Assembly (NCBI RefSeq): GCF_014839805.1
Contig: NC_051130.1
Span: forward strand, 4,712,001 to 4,776,000
Source: Manduca sexta
Taxonomy: Eukaryota > Arthropoda > Insecta > Lepidoptera > Sphingidae
Direction of reading: 5' to 3'
DNA: 64,000 nucleotides
Shown here: positions 1-12,800 of the stretch, one piece after another
Layout of the letters: each line of letters opens with the position of its first letter
How positions within the stretch are numbered: position 1 is the first letter of the stretch
Notes under the pieces: model-generated
The model's database searches: none
Seen by the model: the letters and a program-made list of their open reading frames with translations, nothing else
Told to the model about the DNA's origin: nothing
Program-made: the position numbers and the translations under genes

Positions 1-764
1 AATTGTGCCTATATGCACTTGATTCGATAGTAGGTATATTTTAATATTTTTGATAACTAACACGGAGTATCTCAAACAGAAGTTGCCTCTTTAAAATAAT
101 TTCCATAGACTATAGACCCGAAAATATTGATTATCTGTATTCTATTAACTGGCAAATTTTTGTTGCGATGTCTTGTCAATTTTAATTTGACAAATGACAA
201 TTCTGTGAGCGAATCAATGAAGTTTAGTTTTATAAAAAACAATAATCACTCTAGATTAGTTTAGTCTCTAATCAACGGGAATAATAGGTATTTTTCAGTG
301 ATATTGACTATTGTATCTGTTGAATATAGTTTGTTTGTTGTAGAGACAAAACGGCCAATCACATCAAGTTGGATTTGGAATTATAGAAACAAATCCTAAA
401 TCGCTGTATTATTTAGTTTAAATTCCGTGTTGGGTATGGTATATCCTTTATTTTGGTTTAAAACAATTCTCTGGGTTCGTATATTTCAAATTGTATTGTT
501 CTGTAAAAATATCACAATTTTTATAGGTATATATCACCTACATCATGCAATAGTCTAATGTAATGTAAAATTTACACAAAATAACACAGTATGCTATAAA
601 AAAAAAAACAGTGAGGTGCTATTTGTTTGCATGCAACTTTGGAAGTACTGAATATCAATAAGATTTTTTAATGACATTATATTTAATTATCCAGGTGTTT
701 GTGAGCATCAGCTGGATTCATACAATATATCTGAGTTGGAAGTTATCAAGTTTATCTGAGAAAT
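1..764. other. Upstream/5'-UTR region of SGF29
   Basis: AT-rich sequence with no coding exon that I can support. It should hold the promoter and 5' UTR of SGF29. A pyrimidine-rich tract ending in CCAG at about 693-696 could be a splice acceptor for a 5'-UTR exon that runs into the start codon at 765, but this is inference. No other structure was seen. Confidence 0.4.
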
Positions 765-3488
765 ATGCCACTAACAGCTGATGTGGCTGCACAACAAGTG
801 CAGGTATTAACTTAACCCTTTGCTTGATCATTATCAGTTTTTATGCAGTTACTATTTGTACTAAAAATGTTAGTACTTGTAATTTGTGTTGTTTTTTGTT
901 GACATATACTTGCAAAAGTTTAATTGAATGTAGACAAATGAAACCAAATCTGAAGCAGTACTCTATCACATTTTTTAAAACCATTATCATTTTCCAGGAG
1001 CGTCTGCGCTCTCTTCACAGACTAATATATGACATAGAACCAGAAAGGGTCAGAAATGAACAGTGTATAGAGTCTATACTTAGAGCTGAGAAGGCAGCAG
1101 AGTCAACACAGTCCACTGATGACTCTTCTGGATCTTCGCAACAGGTATTCTGACATAATTCACAAAAACATTATTATGGATGTTTGCACATTCATAATTT
1201 GACTTGATTTGTACTCCCAAGAGCACATGGGTTTTATCTCATTTCCATTTTTATGTTCATGTATGTCAAGAATCTAAATTGAATTTTATAAAAAGATGAA
1301 TATGTTAATTGTTAAGCAATTTTTGGCATGATTCGTCCTATATAGATATATAGATATAGATGAATATTGCATTAAATATTTTTTTGTAGCAAATAATGCA
1401 GCTGAAGAACTTGTACAAGTCAGGACTCACAGCAGCCGAGCAAGAGGAGCGGCTGTTGCGCGCAGCCTTGTCACGCATCTACGAAATACGCACCATCAAG
1501 AATGAACGACGGATCCAGGTAAAGAGGCTTATGGGTGCCTGTTAAATTGTAATAAATAAATAAAAATATTGTTAAATGTAGGTAGGTACTGTAACTTTGA
1601 CTTTTCGGATGACCAATGCGTCAGTCGGTCCCGTGATCTTGAAGGCTGAAAAGTCTTAAAATGTTGGGAGAAATTTATAATACAAAAACTACGTTAAGTC
1701 ATCAAAATAGTTTTATTTTAATAAATAAATATAAATTGTACTAATATTTAATAATATATGATTCATCTATCATGTCCAATACCAACATGTCGTGAGCATG
1801 TTTGTTTCACCTTGCCGCCGCTGGGTATCGCCTGCCTAGTTGGCCGACTTAAGCATACGCCAACATTTGAAGAACACATTTGGCGTAGCTTGTCACAACT
1901 CACAATCACTCCGTCGAATGTTAAGACGTACTTATTTTGTATCAATACCTACGCCCGCACTGGCCTAAGAAAGACCCACATTTATAACTGGCATAAGATA
2001 CAATATTATTTGTGTCCAGGCGCGTCACGCTGGCAACAAGGAGACGATCGGTTGCGGTGCGTTGATGAAGATGTTGCTGAGCGCGGCACAGACCCTGCCG
2101 CTGCACGTGGGGCGCGTCGGTGAGCGTGCGCCTGCGTTGTGCGGCGCCGTGCCCGCCGACGCAGGGCATGTGGCGCGCCCGGGGGACGCCGTCGCGGCGC
2201 TCGTACGCGTATCGGATAAGGAGGAAAACTGGATACTTGCTGAGGTGTGTATGCTTGTTCGGAAAACATTATATTTCAGACTAAAGTTCATTTAAAATAG
2301 GCACTAGCATCAGTCGGGAAATATCAAGAATAATTACAAAATAATCATTTTCCAGGTCAATACACCAAATTCATTTGTGTATTTATCTTTGTCTAAATAA
2401 ACTGAATATGATACTACGAGTATAATAAGCAAACTATTGGTTCTTACTAACAATAAATTTATATCAGGTTGTAAGCTGGCTTCCGGCGCAAGGCAAGTAC
2501 GAGGTGGACGACATCGACGAAGAGCAGAAGAACCGCCACGTTCTGAGCAAGCGGCGCGTCGTGCCGCTGCCGCTGATGCGTGCCGACCCACGAACTGACG
2601 AACATGCACTCTTCCCTAAAGGTATTACTAAATTGCTAAAACATCTAACTTGAGGTTGACTTATACCGCTTATTTCTACTGATGTTTTGGATACAAAATC
2701 ATACTCTGCTAAGGCATTGCTCTGTGTTTAAGGGACCATTGATATGTTTGTACAAATGGCTGTATGTTGTTTAGGTGCAGTGGTAATGGCGTTGTATCCG
2801 CAAACGACATGCTTCTACCGCGCCGTGGTGAACAGATTGCCTGCTAGTGCCGCGGATCCTTACGAGGTGCTCTTTGAGGTGCGTATTATCTTATGACTAT
2901 GTAAATTATAATTGAAAAGAAACAATATTGTATACTGATATGCTAGTTCAGTGGCAAGACAGATATACAGGTATACCGTCATACGCATATTATGTAGATA
3001 TATCCTAAGTTGCAGCACCATTCCGTATAAGTTGTATGTATATAACGGAATAGCTTGCTACTATTAAGTATCGTGGGCGTATGTCTGATCACAATAACCG
3101 AAGTCAGATTTTATTAGTTGTAGTTTTTGTCCCAAAACAATTATAATTCGGAACGCGAGACAGTCTCCACACACCCATCGCACTAGTCTCCTAAAATATT
3201 CGATCACTTGATCTAAATAAACCAGCTGAATTGCAAATTTTTCATAGGCTTGTCATTCTCTTTGGCTTTCCGGCCTTCTTGATATCGTCTGACATACCCA
3301 TTGCGCTATATAGCAAAGATTCTGACGATCGTCATAAGATGGCGTTGGCGTTCTATTTAAAAATCAACTCGACGACGACATATATATGTGTGCAGGACTC
3401 GTCGTACGCGGACGGGTACTCGCCGCCGGAGCGCGTGGCGCAGCGGTACGTGATCGCGATCAAGGAGGGCAAGGGCCGCGCCACCTGA
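765..3488 (+). CDS. Sgf29: SAGA-associated factor 29 (SGF29/CCDC101), complete, 7 exons
   Basis: Coding exons are 765-803, 998-1144, 1390-1518, 2020-2244, 2468-2621, 2775-2878 and 3396-3488. All have GT-AG borders and the phases join without a break to give 296 aa, close to the roughly 293 aa of vertebrate SGF29. Residues 14-105 are charged and helical, as in the coiled-coil N-terminus that anchors the protein in the SAGA HAT module. From about residue 145 to the end lies the tandem-Tudor SGF29 domain, which in the family reads H3K4me3 and helps recruit Gcn5 acetylation. Visible landmarks are ARPGDAVAALV, the acidic VDDIDEEQ, ALYPQTTCFYRAVV and the closing YSPPERVAQRYVIAIKEG. The start at 765 opens exon 1 (MPLTADVAAQQVQ), and no better start was seen. 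Intron 3 carries a degenerate dispersed repeat. The gene is convergent with Rbf. The family call is from memory of the family; the exon chain is read directly. Confidence 0.93.
1597..1725 (+). repeat. Degenerate dispersed repeat in SGF29 intron 3
   Basis: A stretch with CGGTCCCGTGATCTTGAAGG, then AAGTCTT and a GTTGGGAGAAA tail resembles a second copy at about 19168-19275, which has CGGTCCCCCCGTAACCATGA, AGTCTTCGAAACGTCGAGAG and an AT-rich tail. The order of blocks is the same and the divergence is high. This looks like the 3' end of an old retroelement; the family is not identified. Confidence 0.4.
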
Positions 3489-4775
3489 CCCGCCTCGCAC
3501 CGCGCGCCGCCGCACGCCCCGCACGCCTCGCTCGCGCCGCTCCGCCTCGCGCCGCACGACGCCGAGCGCTCCTCCACCGACTCTGTCTGAACACACGCCG
3601 CACACCACTGGGGCCTTATTCTCTATCCCGCACGTTATTTTAACAGTGCGTAACAAACTCGTAACACAACGCATCATGTTTAGGACTATAGAAATTGGCT
3701 TACAGAATACCATTTCACGCAGATTTCACGAAGATAACATGACACGGCCGCGTTAGGCGTTTACACTATCATACAGAATAAGAGCCCTGCACCAATACCG
3801 GGTACACACCGAGTGAATGAGTGCGGGCGAATGTGACTCCAATATGGTTTTCGACAATCACCACCAAAGTCTCGCTCGTCTTCGAAGCCGCATCTACGTA
3901 TGCACATTTGCTAGCGTTCGCTCGCACACGCTCGGTTGGTCTATATCCGCCATGTGTCTACGACAGCGAACGGGTGAATATCAAACTTTTATTCTTTACT
4001 ATAAAGTTTAATTTGGCGTAAACAAAAAACCGTACGCCGATATGCACGTTTGAATTCAGTCTCTTCGCCGTCGGCCCATCCTCGTTACCTTAGTCTTGGT
4101 AAATTTGAATCTTAACCTAAAGCGGTGTAAGTATCGATATTAGTCTAGGAAAGCCCTCTATGATAGGGATGCGAGTGCGCGCTTAAATCATTGCACAATG
4201 CTAGGCTAGCTGCTAAGTATTAGGATATAAGTATTAAGTACATAATATTATAATCATAACGTAGTAATCTTATCTATACGCTATTTAGACACTTGTACTG
4301 CCGACGATAGACGAGCAGCGAGTACTTAGAATCAAGTTTGCGAGCATCGAGAAGCAAACTGTATAGTTCCGATAATTTTGTAGCTGGACTGTAACGAATG
4401 TGCGCGTGCGACAGATTACTGACAATGTAGTACGGAATGATCAATAGGAGTCTGTCGGCGAGTATTCTGACTCAATCTTATGAAGAGAGTTTAGTTATTG
4501 CGAAAAGAAAACACATTCGCATTCGCAGTGCGTAGACATAGGGCCGTTGTGATTGGCTAATATTGAGATACAACAATAAAAACACAACAAACAAAGGCTG
4601 CCATGCCATCAGCACTGAGAAACAGACTTGTTTTCACAGCTTTACTCCGTACTTACATAAAAAACATCTATGAATAAGGGGGTTAGTTTGTAATTTTTTG
4701 TATATCGGTTTTGTTACTACTGGTGACATGTGTCCTAAATTAAAGACTGTAATAAATGAGTTATGGAATGTTAGT
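3489..4775 (+). other. Probable SGF29 3' UTR
   Basis: No coding exon lies here. The first 110 bases after the stop are extremely GC-rich, with many CGC/GCC steps, before the sequence turns AT-rich. An AATAAA at 4751-4756 is the most plausible polyadenylation signal and would give a 3' UTR of about 1.3 kb. Open frames at 3817-4021 have no recognisable content. Confidence 0.45.
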
Positions 4776-4901
4776 GTCCTACATTGGCTATTAATTAGTA
4801 GTTAGAGATACGAATATATAATTTTACAAGGTAAGAAACTACATGGGTTGCATAGATTTCGTCGTCGTAGGTTTTAAAGTAATCATTATTTTAGAAAATG
4901 T

Positions 4902-4985
4902 ATATTGTAACGTAATTTTTTGATTACGTTACATGTTTGGTTTGACAAGTACATGTAACGTAATCAAAAAATTACGTTACAATAT
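4902..4985. repeat. Perfect nested palindrome (35-bp arms, 14-base loop)
   Basis: Positions 4902-4936 and 4951-4985 are exact reverse complements, separated by 14 bases. Each arm is itself nearly palindromic: TGTAACGTAAT and its complement ATTACGTTACA flank a short T-rich centre, so the same 11-mer occurs four times in alternating orientation. The element lies between the SGF29 3' UTR and an RTE fragment. It may be a tiny foldback element or a transposon end; no coding role is visible. Confidence 0.85.
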
Positions 4986-5084
4986 GGAACAGCAAGACTC
5001 AACCCATGTGGAACACAGAAATAAATAATGTGGACGTAATTTGCTAATTGCATAGAGTGCAACCAAATGGCGTAGTGTTGAGGA

Positions 5085-5450
5085 TTCATCATCTCAGCCA
5101 CAGGAAGTCCACTGCTGAACATAGGCCTACCCCAAGGATCTCCACGCCGACCTGTTGGAAGCGGCCTGCATCCAGCGACTTCCTGCAACCTTAGCCAGGT
5201 CGTCCGTCCACCTTGTAGGCGGGCGTCCGACATTTCTCTTGCCTATACGTGGCCTCCACTCTAGAACCTTTCGACCCCAACGGCCATCGGTTCTTCGAGG
5301 CCCACTGCCACTTCAACTTGCTAATCCTATGGGCTATGTCGGTAACCTTTGTTCTCCTACAGATCTCCTCATTTCTGATTCGATCTCGTAGGGAAATACT
5401 GAACATAGCCCTCTCCATAGCTCGTTGACTGACCTTGAGCCTCCTGAGTG
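5085..5450 (-). pseudogene. RTE-type non-LTR retrotransposon fragment (reverse-transcriptase C-terminal end)
   Basis: Read on the minus strand this gives the end of an RTE-clade endonuclease/reverse-transcriptase polyprotein. Recognisable blocks are ERAMFSISLRDRIRNEEI, RRTKVTDIAHRISKLKWQWA, then in shifted frames pieces like RRGDPWGRPMFSSG near the 3' end. Reading frame is lost at least once, around 5250-5300, so it is a dead, 5'-truncated copy. Its 3' end, with CAGCAGTGGACTTCCTGTGG on the minus strand, resembles the tail of the SINE at 23436-23768, which fits a SINE mobilised by an RTE partner. Such elements are abundant in Lepidoptera. Confidence 0.8.
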
Positions 5451-6895
5451 TTGATTACCATTAGATTTCCAAGTTCAAAGTATTTTGAAAATTGCATCTG
5501 GTTTCGACATTCATGGACATTTGCAATGCAACTTCGCGATTTGCAGGTTTGGATGGCTCGCCAGTCGCCAGTGGACTACAGCAAACTTATACATGCTTGT
5601 TGTCCCGATATTTTCAAATAGTCTTCCGAATCCTGATAAATAGTCCAGAATTACGATTCTAAAAAATATTTTTTATTAATAACATGTAAACTGCCGCTGT
5701 GGCTTCGCTGAGCATAAAAATTCTGTACCGTAAAATATTGTGTTTTATCAACTAGGGATGGATGACCACACATAAAATTAAGGGGAATGATGAAACCTAT
5801 CACAGGATAGCACAGGCTAAAAAAGCACATTATTTTTGCGCCAAAGAAGCCATCCAGCATTTTCACTATACTTTATTAGTGTATATGTAATGTATTTATT
5901 ATTGCATTGCTGTAAAAAAAAAATATTTTTATGAAAATAAAACAATATATGGATACAATTTTTTATTATCCTAAAATTACGAATACATGGATAACCGAAA
6001 TATACAATCAATAATTTTGATTAAATGGTAAAAATCGATTTTATTAGATTACTCTTTTGATTAGATACAAACTAATATACTAGGCATAATAGATGAAACT
6101 AAAACGTAGTATCAATAAACAAAATGTTTGGAGAACTTGCTTCACATGAGTTCCACACCATTTGATAAAATAAAAAAAAATAAGATAAAATAATAAGCAA
6201 CTGACCTGTTTAAAGATTTAAATAATACAAATTGAACACGCCTACGCAAGTAGGGTGCAAGGCTTATTAAAAATATTCTAATAAATAAAATTCAATGGTT
6301 CCTTCCTGGTAGGTCAATTAATGCATTTTTAAACTAGTCCTCGAATCGCACAGCCTATGATATTGCATAACTTAATATTTATGCATGCGATGAGCAAGTT
6401 TAAGTTATGGCATTTTGAAGCTTTACATTACATATAAATAAGAAATGAGATCAATGTGTTTATTCATTGTCAGAGAGTGTGATCTGCAATAAATAAAGCG
6501 TCAATCATCGCCAAACGCCAGAGACGATGGCACAATATCGCCAACGGAAGACCGTCTTTAAATAACTCGATATAATTTATAAAATCTGAAACACCTACCA
6601 CGACATAATATTTTTAGAGAGCTAAACACGAAAGCTTGAAAGGTATGTTTGGTAAATTGAATACATTGCCACACAGGCAATCATTAGGAAAACGCATAAT
6701 TAAACAAACAAGATAAATTAAATTGGGAGTGTATGCGGATGGTATGAGGTGTTTGCTGTACATTTCTTTACCTGTCCATAATAATATAATCATTAATCAC
6801 TAAACCTCTCATCTAAAATAGTCTTGTATATAACCCTCTATTAATAAATTTGTTTAGATGACTCGTGTAGGGCAGGGAAGAGTAGCTTGTAGCCC
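5451..6895. other. Intergenic region between convergent SGF29 and Rbf
   Basis: AT-rich sequence with no supportable gene. The right part should contain the Rbf 3' UTR, read leftward from 6896. The minus-strand open frames at 5651-6011 show no family features and have AT-driven composition. No tRNA or repeat unit was recognised. Confidence 0.4.
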
Positions 6896-9800
6896 TTACA
6901 AGGCCTGTCGGTCGGTCATGAGTCCGTGGAGCTTGCGCACGACGACGGGTGCGGGTCGCGACCGCTTGTCGTCTTCGGGCGCGTGCTGGATGGCGTGGTG
7001 GATGGCACGCTTGAGACCGCCCTCGGCCGCTACTAGAGAGTTGATGGCGTGCAAGTCTTTCGCGGGGCTGCGGCTGAAGCGGTACATGAGGTGGTGTGTG
7101 GGCGGTGGCGAGGTGAGGGGCTTCACGTACAGCTGGTGCCGCTCCGACACGCGCTGCCCCGCCGGCGACCACGCCGCGTCGCCGCGACCCGCCGGCAACG
7201 GAGACAGGCTGCACTCCTGCCGGTGCCATACATATTTGTGAAATAGACAAAACAACTATACTTATCAATAATACTTTTCTAATTTGCATAAGTTACATCA
7301 ACAAAGTATACTACTATTAAAATAAATGTGAAACAGTACCACTAGTTTACAATAAAATATACTTACATCTCTGTGCCGTCCAGTAAACCGCAGCGCGAAG
7401 TTCTGTATGCACTGTACATATACTTTATTGTAAAAGTTTATCAGATCACCTCTCTCTGGCGAACCTGAAAAAAGTATATAAATTTAATTTTGCACAATTA
7501 GGTGTAGATATCAATTAAAGATTTATTATATAAAGCACTTACCCTCCCCAGAGTTCTGTTTGATCAGAACAGACCTGTAGACATGATTATCAGCCAATGG
7601 TCGCTGCCGGTAACAGCGCATGATATCAGCAAATGTCCTTTCAACATGATTGTTTGTATTGCTTGACACTACCTAAAAATATACAAAGGCCTTTTCACTT
7701 ATTTTATACAGTTACAGAATACAGTGTGCATGTTAAAATGTCGCACATTATTTTACATTTATCTTTAATGCATTTATTACCAATTTCAATGTAATAATTG
7801 TAACATGCCAAGATAGAGAAAAGAGTAGTTAGATGTGAAGTCCAATTAACAACAGAAATAGCTCAACAAATTTAGAACTGGGTCCCCTGTACACGCATTA
7901 TATACAAGTAGAATGAAATGTTTCTGAAAAATTGTCGCGATTCAAAGTCTTCAGTTTCAGCTATGTTCGTACCTGACTGTACACAGTTTATATCACTCAC
8001 CTTGCATATAACATACACGGCGCACATGAGTATCTGGTCGAGATGACGGTCGCGCATCAGCTGCGTCTGGTGCATGATGGAGTGCTCGAGGCAGGTCCAG
8101 ATCTTGCGCTTGAGCTCCTCGTCCGTGAGCCCTAGCCGCGTGCACAAGTCGTTCATACGCACCACCGCTAGACTGTAGAACTATGAAAAAATACATGTTA
8201 GAAGACCGTCATGATCTAGTGTGAGGTGCTTTATATGGGCACAGCAAAGTGACTCTACTGTACTTGATGGTAAACGGAGTGGAGTCCGGATAGAATATTG
8301 ATTAGCGTGAGATAATTATCTGTTGTCAGTTGATACAATTATGCCATCTTTGAATAGGATATACATAAGGTGATCCCGGAACGCAACACACTTACGTGGG
8401 CCACTATGGAGGGTTTAACATCTTGTGGATGGGGGCTGCTATCAAGGCGGATAAAAAATATTATATGCCAGTTCATATTCAACAGTCGAAACTATATTCA
8501 GTATATTTAGGATAAGGTATGCAAAACATTTCATCTTTATAATAATTATATAGACAGATATAGTGCTTCTAAGGATTTTTTCTGAAAATTTAAATCTATA
8601 TCTATTATATTACTAATTATACTATTACTAATTACCTTTCTAAAGAATAATATTAACGAATTATTTTTCTTGGGTGTCGATGTTGGCGTAGTTTCTCCGT
8701 TTGAAGTATTTTGTGATTGTGATGGACTGATTTCTCTTAAAGCTGTGTTATTTGTTTGTACTGAAAATAAATTCATCAAAGCATTACAATCAAAGTTAAA
8801 ATTATATATATGTGACAACTATATATGATATGTTTTTAAATTACCCAAAAGTGATTGTCCTGGTTTGATAGGATCCTTGAACAGCTGTTTCTTAGCTTGC
8901 TCGGCCATCGGCGGATGAACGCGTTCCGATAAGGATGACGGTGACTGGAGACCATCTGTCAAAACATATAAACTCTAATTTCTTTCCATACTTGAAGGTA
9001 ATGCTCATTACTGTTGAGAAGGCACCCAGAACTCGTTTGAAATCTAGAACAGTAATCAATACTTATTGCCACGTGATTTGGATTCATTATTGCTAGTTAC
9101 AAAAATGTGAAATGTAGTATTACTATTATTCCTCCTGTAGGGCGAGTCGTGGACGGAAACGTCGGCCGAGGCAGGGACTGGAGTCCTGCTCAGCTGGTCC
9201 CACAGCGGACTATCCGAAGTCCAAACTAAGGACTCCAAGACCTCTTCTTCAACCTATTTACAATAAAAATATATATTATTGCGCGTATTTTCAATTCTTA
9301 CTGCACCAGCACATAGCACCTTTAGAACTAAAGCGACCTAACTCAAAACTTATATATTTCCTTATTTTGTTAAAAACGACCTTCCAAATTATGCTCTATA
9401 TCCCTATGACGACAAAAAGACAAAATTATAGAAAAGAACAGAGATTTTCACTCTCGACGACCAGCCGATTCACTGCCTTCTAAATTGTTTTCAAATCTTT
9501 CTTATTAATTTCTCACAAATCATCTTTTTTCAGTTAGATCACCTTAATTCTAAGTGTGCAAGTATTCATAAATAAAAAAATAAACACTTACAGCATTAAG
9601 GTGTTTAATGACGTCGCGGCTGAGCTTATCAAACACGGCCTGCACGACCAGCTCGATAATCTTGTAGAAGTGGAACGCACTGAGTCCGTATATGTTGAGC
9701 ACGCGCGGGAACTTGAACGAGTGCACTCCGTACGCGTGCAGCACTATCTCCGTACAGCACGCGTATACCGTGAGTTGGTACGTCTCTTGGGTGAGCAGCA

Positions 9801-12800
9801 TCTGATATTAACACTAATTGATTAGAATGCACAGCTTTCGCCCCCTATTATTTAGTACTTAACGTAAGCAATGGAATGTAGACATACTTCTAACTATTTC
9901 TAAAAACGCAAAAAGGCGTTTAATCACATAATTTACAGTAAACTTAATGGCGGTAAATTGGTAAGTACAGAGTTCAAGAAGCTATTTTATTCATATTTTA
10001 GTTGTTAAGATCATTAATAAAAATTGTGTCATTTGCAAGCTAACAGAAAGCAAGATTAAATCTGGTAAAAAATCAACAAAATTCGTTTAAATCCGTAAGC
10101 AGGCCTAAATGTCAAAAAACGATAATGAGACTAAATAATATCTTGCGACATAATTGAAGAATAATTAATAAAATCTAACATAGTAAACTACCCCTTTGAT
10201 TGACTTTATGTAAGGGTATTGTTAAATATAATTTGCATCTAAAATGAATGCCATTTTAATTTATTATCAATTTGTAAAGAACTCATATTACCTGCAATGA
10301 CACTTGCGGTTTCTTCCTATGCTCCTCCTTGATAATATGCTCGAACACCTTGTAATAGAGACACGTGACCATGTCGCGGCGGAAAGTGATCGTCTCCGCC
10401 TTGGTGCTGCCCTTGGCCTCTCGCAAGCTGTTCGCGAACTGGTTCGCCCAACCGGTGCACGGCTGTATCACATTTGTGTTTATCGTTTCTTCACTTACAC
10501 CACTGTCCCTGAGAACAAGGATGGTTGTTTATTAGTTAATGTTTCAAGTGCGGTGGTAGATATGGTTATGCATATTGGCAATTTTTTTCCTGTAACATAT
10601 CATATTATAATATATATCCATATATCTGTTTTAATGCTGAGTCCTATATAGATTTTTTCATTTCTGAAATTGGTCGATGATGGATTTGATTAATGTAAGG
10701 TAAGACGATAGGTAAATAATAATAACTGTTAAGTAAAATTTGTTTGTTTGGTGAATTTTATAGATTCACCAAGTTGATATAAATTTTTTATAGTCAGTAA
10801 TTTTTAAATAATTTTATACAAGACTGACACAGTTCCATAGACAATATATTTAGGTAAGATAGGTGCACTCACTTGAAGAGCCTGAGCAGGTGTGGCGAGG
10901 GCCGCGGCTGCGCCTGGCGCAGGTAGGCGGCGAGGCGCGCCAGGCTGTTGCGCGCCTCCGACACCGGCGTGAGCTCCTCCGCGCGCCGCGCCAGGTACAG
11001 CCGCCCCGTCAGCGGCGTGTCGGGGCACGCGCGCCCGCTCTGCACACACAACGACGCCATCAACACTTGCAATACTCTTTAGTGATCGTAAATCTATAGA
11101 TTTTTGATTAGCAGATTTAGAAAATATTTAGTAAAATATTGATCCGAGATATCAGATTGAATGTCTAATAGTCACTACACGAGTTGTCTATTGAATATTA
11201 TATTATGTGGAATGTTGTAATTTCGAAAGTAGAAAGCAGTTTTCTTTGATGAGATGTAAAGTGCAACAATGCGACATGCCAACTGATGTGCATTCATTAT
11301 AATCGATGCATTAGTGTATCAGGTCACCTTTGATTATCAATCGCATCGCGTGTCCTCTTTTATCTTTACCATTTGGTTTAAACACAAATTCCAATAGATT
11401 TTCACTGTTATAGGGTATTTCTACTAATTTCTTCATACACAAGGTTTTAAATAAACCATGCCCTTTCAACCCAGTCTTCACGTCCATATACAATTTTTAC
11501 TAAATACGAGATGTTTTATGCGCCGAAAAGCAACACTTATATTTGGGAAAATTACATTCACGTTCCATTGTTTAACAGTTGGTTACACGCCAATCAAAAG
11601 AGGCTCTTATCACTAGAAATTGGTATGCGGGCTCATCGTTTAGTATTACTTACAGTCCAATTACAATATTCAAACTTTTTATTGATAAAACTAATGAAGA
11701 ATAGCCATCAAATAACAACATCAACTTTCGGTTCCATTATATTTAGTCATACTCTTTATAGGAATATAGACTGCCTCGGTGACATGACGTACTCTTATAA
11801 CGGTACGACTCCAGTGCTCAGTCATCGGGTTCGATCCCCGTGTCGGGAAAACTGGTATTGAAATTTTCTACTCAGTAATAACCTGGAGTTACGAATTTGT
11901 GCCCGATATGGCGATAGGCTCGCCGTCTATAACATCATGGGACGGAATACACACGGTGGAAAGCTGGTGCATTAGTTGTGCCCGTCCCATCGGGGATTTA
12001 CTCCCGTTAGGCGTTATTTTGTGCGCTGTATAGGACGAATACTTACAGGGCCGAATGAAGCAATAACTTCAGATATTTCATCTCCAGAAACCCTGTTCTT
12101 TGGGTTCATTTGTTCATTGGCATGATCTCCTGTAGACATATAAGAGTATTATAATTTTCAAATATTATACTCTGATCTAAAAATACTTTAAAACAATCTT
12201 AAACAGAACTTTAATAATGTTTCACTACTTAGGTGCTTTTAAATTAACATTGCTCACATCTTGGGCTTGTAATAGTAAGTTCTCCAGTAAAAATTAGTTT
12301 AACACTCAGGTATTATAATAGTAAACCTTTCAATAAGTGCAAAAATAAATCTGAATCAGATTAATAATTTCCTAGATAGAAAATTTCCTGATAATCTACA
12401 TTGAAAATCACAGTTGACCTTTTTTTTGTTTTAAATAGATTCCGTAAAAAATCTATTAAGCAGGGATTTTTTTATGGGGGTATGCAGTGCCTCCAAAGGA
12501 ATTTTCGAAATATGGAAAAATTGGCAAAAATTATGGACTTACAACTTTGGAGACTTGGCGTGTCCCCAAAAAAAAGCCCTGCTAATATAAATGCAATTAT
12601 AAAGAGTTACCATCGTATGTGTCGATTTCGTTCTCTTTTCCTTCATAATCCACTAAACATGTTAATATCGGATTTATCATACAATACGACATTTTAATGA
12701 CAAATGACACAGTACTTTTTATTTTTAATGACAAATGACATTTTATTTATTGGTCATGTTTATTACAAAACAAAAAAAGTAAAAACTCAATAATAGCTTA

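Noticed and set aside
1758..2295. Several overlapping open frames on both strands
   Set aside because: They are shadows of SGF29 exon 4 (2020-2244) and intron sequence; only the exon frame fits the family and splice sites.
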